From the NCBI GenBank assembly GCA_000827265.1, contig KN834752.1:496001-560000 (forward strand): DNA of 64,000 bases, written 5' to 3'. The translations under genes were made by a program, and so were the position numbers. The notes beneath the pieces are model-generated. The model saw only the letters and a list, made by a program, of their open reading frames with translations, was not told the origin of the DNA and ran no database searches. Below are positions 21,712-32,361 of the stretch, piece after piece. The DNA is from Collybiopsis luxurians FD-317 M1. Lineage: Eukaryota; Basidiomycota; Agaricomycetes; Agaricales; Omphalotaceae. Numbering within the stretch: position 1 is the stretch's first letter; the number at the start of each line of letters is the position of its first letter.

Positions 21712-24700
21712 CGAGGGAAACGTCTGCCCTGTGAATGAGGGTAGGATGAATGAAATGTATCTTGGTAAGGTGGGCTTTCAAGTTGAAAGGTTTCACGGAA
21801 CGGTGGTATGATATTGACGACTTGAGCTGTAGGTTGAAAATATCGTCATTTGAGCATTACATCAAGGTCTTGATTTGAAAAGATAAATGTACAATGTTTG
21901 TTGGTTATGAGGACCTAAGGAGATCGAGATACTGTCCCTATTGCGTGCACACGCTTATATACCGGCTTTGCCCTCAATGACTGCGTTGAGCCCTCATACG
22001 CGCGAATTCCCTCCAGCTTCATAACTATTTTTGATTGTCCCTCCGAGGTAGGTCCCAGACAAAAAGACTTTCTGACTGCTTGCGTTACGTCTTTGTGGCT
22101 TAAACTCTCCTCCTCATTTTCAACATCGGAAGGAGGTGTCCACTACCGAAAACGGTGATTGCTGAAATCCACCCTCGACACTGTCACATTACTGTCTTTG
22201 ATCTTGCCTCGTTACGCGGCCACATAGAAGAGTTCCTTGTCCTAGCTTCGGGCGGGTGTCATTTACTGGCGGGGACATTGGCAGTACGTAAATGCACGAC
22301 AGGTGAATTTTTTCATCCCGGCTATTGGCGATTCTTCTCATCCCTCGCGCTAGAGTCAAGGTTGCATCATTTGAAAGAGTTGCAAGTACGGGAAGTGGAG
22401 TGGATTGAACTTCTACGACTGCTTGGCTTTTGCTGGGTTCAACACGCAGATTTAATTAGGGGGTATTCGCATCTTCCCTACTCTATTCCTTCCACCATAG
22501 CGTTGCGCTAAGCCATGCTGAGCGCCGACCGAAAAGGAATGCCTGTATTCGCCTTCTCTTGAGCTTCCGGCGCCAAGGAAGTTCGGCACCTTCTAGCCTC
22601 AAAAAAGTTACACGAGGCTTTCATGCAATTAATCTTTCCGACCAAGAGTCCTAGGAGTGCTAGAGTGTTATGGCTCGAATTGCAAACAAGAGCCATGAGA
22701 GCAGGAATTGAGATGCTGGACTGAATGTCATTCAGAGAATGCGCCAAAGATTCGTCACGTCCACCAGCAGGAAGAATCTCTGAGCCGCAATCTGTTACAG
22801 CTCGTAATGGGAAATGAAGCCCGTTGTGTAGATTTAATTATGCGGCATTAGAATCTGCAAGTCGGACGATAAAGTGGATGACGGCGTAACCTAGAATTTC
22901 CTGGTAGCTGGTCAAACATCTGTTGCAAACAGTCTGTAGAATTCAAGGTTTGAGATGTTGTTACTGTTGATCGGGTAGTGAGGGTAGTAAGGCGGCGAAC
23001 AGAGAATACAAAGAATGTCGAGCATTGGCATTGACACTACACGGCTCCGGACTGTGCGTCGCGAAAGGTGCAACCTGTAATTTTGAAGTTCCTAAGCACA
23101 AACTTCTAGCCTAGGGGTTGCTCAATACAACACTGAGCAGTGGTTTAGAGATTTCGAAACAGAAAGTCCTGGTAGTCGGCCGAAGAGACTGTGTTTAAAC
23201 ATATCCAGCATCAATATGCCCATGCGGTGTTCCTAGACGAGTTGATGGGGTATACCGCACAATCCGTCATGTCTCAGTGGAATAAATTTTTGCATCGGGT
23301 CTGTACCAGAATATCAAGCAAGGATAGAAATGCCGGATGAATAGCGCCTCAAGCACATATGGGGACAGGGCAGGACACGACCTGAAAACTTGAGGCCGCG
23401 GGGAAGCTATATTCTATGCAATGAAGAAAAAAATCTATTGCGACAGATTGCAAATCGGAAATCTGCAGTGCTAGCGCCATTCAATCAACAGCTGTTTGCC
23501 GTTCAGTCCCTCGTCAATCACACCCTCAACTACGGATCTGAACACTTGGAAAGCTCCCTCAGTTTGCATCCTCAGAGAGTTCGATCGACTGCCCTCGTCA
23601 TGGTAAACCCGACTTCAACTAGAGCCTAGGGGTTGTGATATAAAAGACTTTCGTGCGTTGACTATATCGATCCTCCAATGTCATCGGCGCTGAAGATCCA
23701 GAAGTCAATTCAGTACAGTGTAAACACAGCTACCTATTTTTTAGGCAACAATTTATATGTAGAGCGGCCAAGGAGTCGCGAGTTGCGACAAATCCAGAGT
23801 TCCTCCACTCCCAAGATTGAGCAAGCACGATATCAGGTAGGGAGATCGGCGCCATAGACTAGCGGCTGCAAACCCGACAACAACGTTGCAACTACTGTAT
23901 CGCCGGTGAAAGAAAAATACCGCCGACTTAGGTATTTACAAACCATAATTTATGGGAGCGGCCGTCTATAAGAATCCTGGAGGGGAAAAATGTAGAACGA
24001 GTTGTATTTTCATGCATAGATAAGTAACGCCCGCTTCACTACTACAGCCACAGCAAGTTCCGAATCAATCATACTTACTAATATTTATCCCTAGTGGAGT
24101 ACAAGTAGACGGATACTGTGCTAGATCATAGGCGACACCGAGTATCGGAAGGGATTTCACATTGATTCTCCAGCTTTTTGGAAGCTGCAAGAGGAAATAA
24201 CTGGAGGGAGTGAGTGCGCTAGCGAAACTTCGAGTTAGTTGGTCGAACCTCGTTATTCACGTGACCGTGATTGCCTCCGAGGGGACCTCCGCTTGACTGA
24301 GTTGAACGCTCATGTTTACTGAGTACTCCTTTGACGTTTCAAAAAGAGCCCATTGAATTTTTGGTGGCTGAAGTCCCAGTTCTCGGTTATGTTTGCCAAC
24401 CGTGCTGTCATTGTTCCGCCCCTTGTCATTGATAATGACAGTTACATCAATGTCAATGGCATACATACACTGACCCACTTTACAGTGTTGGTACATATAG
24501 TCGCGTTATATGCACTTGAACAATGATGCTGTCGTGAATCGTACATAGCCTGAACTTCTAGCTTTTCATCAAGTTCGGCTTTTGGGCGGCTCTCGGAGTC
24601 GTCCAACAGGATATGAGCAGGCCAATGAAAATCAAAGGCAAATTGCTGTTTATCTAGACTCTTAGCGCCGTCAAGTGCAAATTTCGCTCGTTGGGAGGGT

Positions 24701-27700
24701 CTCTTTACTACCGTTCAGAGGTCGTGTGAGTAAGAAAGGGTTGAATCTCGATTTCTGAAGATCGCTTTCTTGCAGATGGTTGTATGAGGGCGGGCCCAGG
24801 GCGACACCTACGCCTCTAAAGTTCCGGATCCTGCCGCTTCAAATGAAGTCGAAATGATTTATGTCGCTGTTCGCTCGTCCTTACGCGAAACTCAGACCCT
24901 ACAACCGCCGCCTATGACCGCAAAACTAGGTAAGAAGAACCCAAGCGAACAAAGAAATCGGCTTAGAGAGCCACAAACCATAATTTGTAGATTGTACACT
25001 ACGAATCGGTGGCGTTCTTCTTGATGGCTCAAAACTCTTGGGAATACACCGAACAATTCCCTGTCTAGTCCCAGAATGCTCAGAAACGAGGTGTGAGTGA
25101 CGAGTAGCTGGATCAAGGTCTTGATGCATCCAATGTCCTCTTTGTACGTTCTAAGAATCGCCTTCCGACTTTAGCTTCGAGGCTCTCCGCCGCCCTCCTG
25201 CATCGGATATAAATGTCCTCTCTTATCTCTCTATAGTACATCGACCCCAGTTGCTTCGGTCGTTGACTTCCCTTACTTGGACAGTATCTGCGTTTTGTGC
25301 CTTGCCGCGCAATGTGTTGATTTGGAAATTTCTTTACACTTCGTACAAAATAACGGACTACTTCGTTCGCACTGGGTGCAAAGAAACGTGAAGCCATTCT
25401 CCTCCTCAGCCCGCCGATAGTCGCCCCTAATTCGGGTCCCTCCGCAGATTTAACCCCCTTCTCTTTCTCGATTGTATGAACCACCCTTCGTCTAAGCTGT
25501 CAAGTATAGAATAATCCAATAAAGCATTTTCTCCCCACAGAGATTGGGGTTCGCTCCACGTATATTTCCATTCAAGCGAGTGCGGTTTCCGACAAAATGA
25601 GATATTCCTCATGTACTCGAATGTGGAGGGAATCACATCTCTGGCCGCAAAAATCCAGTTTGCGCCATTGTGAAGCATTACTCGTGTTCGCGGATATATC
25701 CACCATTTTCAGAGCCATTGCGTGCGATTTTACGCTTTCTGTGGCAAGTCAAAGAATTTGTTTACTTGGATCTTTAAGCTTCTCCGATAATAATCGGAGA
25801 GAGTTTTCTGATTCTCTCTATTGTGCTGTCGAGCTGCAAGTCCTAGGTTCCTCGTGTATAATCCTTCCCAACATGGATTCTAAAAGATCCAGCGCTCAAG
25901 CTTGCGGGTCCATCGTGGATGACGCCACTTGGGTCCAGCAGGCGAAGTGAACGAGGGATGATCCCGATTTCAGATGTTGTTGACTGGCAGAGCTCGGAAA
26001 CCGCCGAGTATGCTTGGTTTGAATTGCGTCCGCCAAAGCCGCTATCGGAGCTATGTATGCGCGTGCGGGCTCTGTTCGATCTCCAACCATGGAAGATACA
26101 CGGTACTTTGGTAGATCACCTAGACCGTATTGGGCATCCTCATATAGTGTCGTTGATTCATAACCATCATATTCCCGCTCTTGTCTCGTCAATTCCTGAT
26201 TTAGGGATTTTTCGGATCGCGCCAGGTCAAATAAGCCCAAGGGATCCCCTTTTGGCGAAGGCTCTCCAGAGTTCGGCCACATTCAAGTAGCTTTCGAAAC
26301 AAGGGACTGCGGCTCCACAGCAATTTCCAGATATTCATTTATCACGTCTGTTTGCGCCATGGATATTGACCACCAGCTTCTAGGTCGACAATATGTGAAG
26401 TTGTAAGTATCTTATCCTCTAAGAGCCCTCTTAAAATCGTTCCTCGGAATGACGGACTTTGAAAGATGCATACAAGTGTCATAGAATTTCCTTTTTTGGC
26501 AGCCTTGGAGGCCTTCGACGTTTCTTCATTCGTTCCCATTGTCCAATAATTATACCATTGAGGGCTTCCGACGGAAATCGATGAATGTTAAAATTCTTGT
26601 CAAGTGTGCTGACAATCGTCTAGAACGTTATTAATCAATGCCAATAGCATTGAATTATACTCATTGAACAGCTCGGCCAACGGCAAGAGGTTTTGAAGAT
26701 GGATAGAATGATATTGCGCCCGAAGATGATCAATCACTCACCTCTGCGGCACAATGCGACGGGTTCATTGATTTCCGTTGCGCAGCTTGATTCGACAACG
26801 CTGAACCGCAGATGCTTACAATTTGATTTGCACGGAGGACTAGATCGTGTCAAAGGAAGAGAGGAAGCTTCCTCAACCTGAATTTAACCGTCGAAACATC
26901 AATTGAGAAGTGCGAGCAGGAGATGTGCTTTTTTATTCAACTCCTAACCACCCCCAGAAAGTGATCAAACTCCAGGGAATACAAGGCGGCAAGTTACAAG
27001 CAGGTTACAAAGTCGAGATTCTACGCTTTCCCGGCGGCATCAAGGCGCATCGATATGGGACTAGCCTGGAATTGGGACGAACCTTCCAGACTAAGGCGCA
27101 CTGGTCCTCGGTTGTCATGTCGACGTTCTGCCATACCAGATATTCGTGTCCCAATCTCTAAATATTGTTCTGACATATGGAGAGCATATGTATGAGCTCC
27201 TAAGAATTAAATTCAAAAGTTGAACAAATGAATTTTTCGGCCAAAGCCTGTAGCCGCTCAGAGGCTCGAAGGGGATAAAATATCAGCAGCCAGCTCCTTA
27301 TATGCGTCCGTGCTTGAGCGGATCGAGCTGCAGTCCCCAATCCTCGTGAAGAGTGAAGACGTTTTGAGTGCTGACAGGAGTTTGAGATGTTACTGCTTTC
27401 ATGATCAGGATAGAGTTCCATTGAGTCACCCAGTGCTTCCTATCAAGACGAAAAGTGTTAAAAATCATTAATGAAAAGGCAGAAAGGGGATCACGGGTGA
27501 AAATAACACACAAAAAGCATCGCATTGAGCCTCGGAGAGCGAGCAGACTGAATGTCAACCATCATTAAGGAATGATGAATGTATTGAAAAGTGAGGAGGC
27601 GGCGGCGCCACCATTCCAAAATGGCGCTGATCTCTCGGACACGTAGTAAAGAGGAGGGGCCCCAATGCAGACATAGGGATTCCCGACTTGCGGTTCATAC

Positions 27701-29537
27701 TGGAGACAATGAACTGCTCCAGTGAGGCGTTTGACCTTGAGGACACGGAATTTAACCAAAATTCAATGAGTTTGAAATTTGAAATGATAAATGAGATTCG
27801 TCTGCTAGCAAAAATACTCTTGCCTCGAGGCCTCAGAGCAAACGGGGCCGCGGGGACGTGTGAAATCGCGGAGTCTCAGATATCTCTTTCCTTTATTCTT
27901 TCTCTAAAGCCTCTAGTGCTGAGTAAAAAGAAACTCGTCGTTCCGTGCTGAATCGATGACTTTCCACAAGTAGAAGTCAAAGCCTTCCATTACGGGATGG
28001 AAGTTTTGACAGTTTCAATTGAATAGCCCCCTCTTTTAAATTTTGGTGGGTTCTGGTTCGCAGCTTCCATTCGTTTGTACTTGGAAGCCCAGTGTGGGAT
28101 CATGTTGATGTATTCATTGGGAGACGGAGGTAGACTGAGCTTGGGAAAGAGAAGTTTTGAAAATGTCACATATACATGTACCGGGTCAAGGACGCGACTT
28201 TTTCCGTTAAAAGAGCCAGTCGCGCCAACCTGACTCGCCAACGCGTACAGTTGTCGTTGTATCGAGATCTTCTGTATTTGGTAAAAACGGAAGCATTTAG
28301 TTTCTTGATCGCCGATCAGATAATCCAATTTAATTTCCCTCGGTCATTTCCATTTTAGGAGAGCTCCTCGGCATATGCCGCGCTGGGACCAAATTTCGCA
28401 ACTTCTCTTATTCGCGGGGTTAGTACTCGTGTGTCGCAAAAATGTGTTTGAAGCGGAGATGGATTCGGATATGATTCGGGAAGGAAAAAGCAGAAAGCAT
28501 GCATGGTATACTCGGTAGCTCGAGCTGCAAGGCCATGAGGCACCTTCGAAGATTGCTTGCAGGACGGTGTGGGTCAGAGGGAGAAGTCAAGTTTAGTTTA
28601 TCGCCAGCGCAGCCGGAGCCTTGCTTAGGGCAAGCTTGGTGACACCGAATAGAAAGTATGCATCGGAAGAAAGAGAAAAAAACAAAGAGTAACATCCTCA
28701 AGGCCCCACGCAGATATTCCGCGGAAGGATGGAACGCCACTGAGGAGGACAGACGGGGAAGCGGGCGAGGCAGAAGGGGACTGGAGGGAAAAGATCTATA
28801 GCCCAAGTACCACAAATGGAGTGTGAAGGAGCAAGCTACCCGAATAAGTTTATATGACTTATTGAGGCTGGTAGCCAAGAACCGGCGATGTACAATGTAG
28901 CCCCAGTCTAGAAGAGGAAGCAGAGGCAGACGACGGGATCAAATTCAAGGTTTTTGGGTTTAACGAGGACAAAAAAAAAAAGTGACAAGTATATGCTCTT
29001 GCGCGCTCGAAGGGAACCGAGACTGTGGTTCAAGACAGAGGCTGTCTGTCGCGAAATTGTCAAAAGAAAAAAAAGAAAAGAAAAGAAAGTCTAGAGCAGG
29101 GGATAGAAGCCACTGAGAGAATAACCATAAAAGGGCAAAGTTCGGAGACAGAGCGCTCATTGGATGGAATCAGAAAAGATTCCAGGAGAGGCAAGGAAAA
29201 AGCCGTCAAACGCGAGACAGTGGACGGCGAACGTTGAGAAGATTGGTGAATTTTTTTTTTTTTTTCTCCTTTCTATAACTTAATCAGAAGGACCGAGGGA
29301 AACGCGATACAGACGGAAATTTTTTTAGATGTAAATCTAGTACTAAATTAGGAAAAAGGGGAATACCGGCCGACGAATTTAATTTTATATTTAAATTGTA
29401 TTTTTTTTTTAGATATCTGTGTTGACCCCATAAAACAGCTACGCAAGCTATCCATAACCTCATCCTATCACCCACGGTTCTTCCCTTACGTTATTCGAAG
29501 TCATAGTCGTCAACGTTATTATACGCGACTCCCGCCA
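21712..29537. other. gene-poor tract of about 7.8 kb
   Basis: No coding gene could be supported between the PBDC1 gene and the bZIP gene. Open frames of up to about 150 codons occur on both strands (near 22.2, 25.1, 25.9 and 28.5 kb), but none shows a known domain, biased composition or a consistent chain of splice sites. They overlap one another antisense. The phrase CCTAGGGGTTG occurs at about 23111 and again at about 23625, possibly the ends of a decayed insertion. A homopurine AAAAG microsatellite lies near 29062-29090 and a T-run near 29250-29266. The tract may be degenerate repeat or transposon-derived DNA, or may contain unrecognised non-coding RNA genes. Confidence 0.45.
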
Positions 29538-30747
29538 ATGTCCCAGAACGTTCAGAACGCTGACCGTCCAGAAAGAAGTCGCAATGCAAAAGCTCAAGCT
29601 AGACATAGAGCAAAAAGAAAGGCTTACATTGAGCAGGTACTAGCTACAGAATGTCTAGTTTTTTTCTTTCTTTTTTTCACTAATTTTCATCCAACAATCA
29701 GCTGGAACAAACGGTGACAAAGCTCCAGACCGCTATGGGTGTAACTCCAGAACAGGTCGCCGTTCTTCCACCTCCTTTGGCAAAAATTCGAGAGCTGGAG
29801 CAAGAAAACGCGCGTCTTGCGAAAGAAAACGATGAATTTCGTCGTTTACTGGCAGACGCTGGAATTCCTGTAACTGGTCTCGCTTCATCCAATGGTGCAG
29901 GTTATGCATCTTCCCCAAGCTCCTTCAACCCCCCTGCACGAGGTATGCAACTCAACAGATCTCTTACTAGTGGCAGCCCAGTCAATGGCAATGCTCCAGC
30001 AGGCGCTTTTCACGATGCTCGCAATCTTACAGACTCGTACGGTGGGCTTAAACGGAGAAAAATGAGTTCAGAACATCTGGACTCGAATTTCCCGTCCGAG
30101 AACACCGATCTCAGCTCCCTGCGAGCTCCACCGCCACCGCTTACCATTCCGCATCATTCTTCCTCGTCAAATCATTACCCATCCTCACATCCATCTTCAC
30201 ATCTGTCCTCTCCTCACCCTAATTCAGCTCACGGCCCACCCTCACATCATGCCTTCCCAAGTCTGGGGCCGCCTCCATTCCAACCCCCAAGCGCGTCAAG
30301 TGCGACGAGCAGTCCTCCTTTTTCGGCGAGTTTTTCACATTGATTGGAAAAATCGCGGTGTATTGACGAGTCCCGTATGTGCACCTTGCTTATTCCGCCT
30401 CTGTACTACTTCAGCCTGCCCAAATGCAAACCCCTTCCGGTTCTGTCTCCCACTCTCCCGTTTCTCAAATAGCAAGTCTTAGCCGTCCGGGGACAAGCAG
30501 CTCTGTGAGCTCCATGCACCCTTACAACCATGGCTATGTCAAAGTTGAGGAGGACAATTATCATACGTCGCATCACAACTCTTCTCATCATCCCTCCTCT
30601 CATTCTAATACCCCTCCTTCCTCCGGGTACTCTCTCCCACCGTTCGACACGATGGACCCAGCTCTCTCTGGCCCAGGTCAGTCTTGGCAAGGAGGATCAG
30701 TCTACTCGACCAGTGAACGTGTTGGTTCGGGAGGCTTAGGCCGGTGA
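29538..30747 (+). CDS. bZIP transcription factor
   Basis: The product is a nuclear DNA-binding protein of the basic leucine-zipper class. Exon 1 (29538-29636, 33 codons) encodes the basic region RSRNAKAQARHRAKRKAYIE, and exon 2 (from 29702) continues the zipper LEQTVTKLQ...IRELEQENARLAKEN, with a clean intron between them. The remainder is a low-complexity activation-type region, rich in Ser, His and Pro (SSSSNHYPSSHPSSHLSS). Exon 2 runs into TGA at 30341, so a third exon is needed. The best phase-compatible model splices from 30330 (or 30312 or 30300) to 30371, continuing with QPAQMQTPSGSVSHSPVSQ to the stop at 30747, for about 367 residues. That junction is the weak point, since the shortest option is only 41 bp. 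The long AT-rich 5' flank may hold the 5' leader. Target genes are unknown. Confidence 0.8.
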
Positions 30748-32361
30748 ATCCCCACTCCTTTTTATGTCGCCCAGAGCCCTTTTAAGCTCAATTGTAGACC
30801 CATGTCTGTGTATAGATCAGGAAACTTTCTAGACTGGCGGCATGCGACGGAGGTACGGGATTCCGCAATCCTGGCATAGGCCTCAGAGTTTTTTTTTTTC
30901 GCTCTCTCCACCGGACGCGACGGACTCTAGACGCATTTAATTTGGAGCGGAGTACATATGTCATATTGGTTTTTGGACTTGGGGGGAGAAGAGGTGGGTG
31001 CTGGTATCCACACCGCTCATTCTCGCTCGCTCGCTCGGGACTTTCACATTCAAAATCTCACTCTGTGTGTCTGCATATCTTATCGTCATTTTATACTCTT
31101 GTGTGGCAATATTTCTCCAGTCTTTTGTCTACTTCTGCCTTGGTCTGTGCTTTGCAATACTTTTACTGCCTCCTCTCATGCTATCGTGTAACTTGTTCTG
31201 GCCCCCTCTAGTTGTTACTCGTTTTCTACCTCATACTATATCAATACCAACATACCATATATGCTTCTACTTAACACTGCACAATACACTTACCGTCTTA
31301 CCTGTAGTCATTGAAAGGCATAGAATTCCATCTCATCGACGATAGCTGGGCTGCGGTTGCGATATACCCTACCACTTTTGAAAGTAAACATCCGGAAATC
31401 GATTCTCCTACGACCTGCCGAGTCTTCTCTCGCGTAACGATGCAGATCTTCGAAACCTTGCCCCTTTGCGAGCCGTAAGCAGGGCAGACTGGAATGACAA
31501 CGAAACCGCAATTAACAGACCGCAATCTCCATCTGCAGATCAACGATTGAGGGCTTACGAACAGGTCTCACCTCACTCATAGAAATGTATCTGAGATGGT
31601 TTGATGATAGACAACTTCCCGAGTCAAAATCTCCCTGCGGTTACGAAATGTGGAGGCTTTGATTTAGTTACAAAGTATATACATTTGTGTGCGAAAAACT
31701 CTGCAACAATTCTTTTTTTACGAAATCTCATGTATTATGTCGGCACAGGTTATAAGCTGTTATAAGGCGGATTCGGATTCGGGGGAGGAAAGGGAAGGGT
31801 ATGTCGCAACGACTCCCAGGATCCAGGTGCCTGGAAATAAGGAAAAGAAAAACCCATACATATCGAATTCACATTATCGGCTTTACTCTGAGTAAAATAG
31901 AATACCAAGCTATGTGGTAGAAAAGAAAGAAATACTATTATTAGCAGTATAGATAGAAGCTCCTCTGAAACACAAGTCACGCTGATCAAAAGCCACAACA
32001 AGTGACTGGAATAGAGTCTTTACGAAACGATGACTGAAGGAATTAATATGAAAATGATGGGACGATAACGAAAGTGCAAAGACGCTGTCGAGATCGCGGC
32101 TGATTCGAGCAAGTGCGCTTAACCGGGTCCGAGAACTCGACGACTCGACGACCATTGACATGAACGTTGGTCGGCACCATGAAACAATGTACGAGGATAC
32201 CTAATAATCATGAAACAACCTTTCCAGCGGCGCCGTGTAAATTATTATTATTACAGCATATTACAAACCTGCAGGACATACTAAACATAGAAGTAGCGAT
32301 ACAGTCAATTAGTTTTGTAGTCGTATACTCGCACCGTAAAAATATTTTTTGTGCAGAGCAC
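30748..32361. other. convergent intergenic region, no gene supported
   Basis: This is 1.6 kb between the bZIP 3' end (+) and the transaldolase-like 3' end (-). Overlapping plus-strand frames near 30.94-31.35 kb are hydrophobic and pyrimidine-driven, without a recognisable domain, and look like 3' UTR sequence. A T-run lies at about 30889-30899. Nothing else was supported. Confidence 0.4.

Noticed and set aside
22155..22511. Plus-strand frame of 118 codons in the gene-poor tract
   Set aside because: No domain, no flanking splice sites that extend it, and composition similar to background.
25597..26290. Overlapping frames of 117-128 codons on both strands
   Set aside because: They overlap antisense to one another and neither shows a family motif or extends by splicing.
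28420..28878. Minus-strand frame of 152 codons
   Set aside because: Low-complexity Ser/Pro/Phe composition from purine/pyrimidine-skewed DNA; no domain and no neighbours to splice to.
30942..31345. Three overlapping hydrophobic plus-strand frames after the bZIP gene
   Set aside because: All three frames are open together because the DNA is pyrimidine-rich; no conserved motif. More likely 3' UTR.
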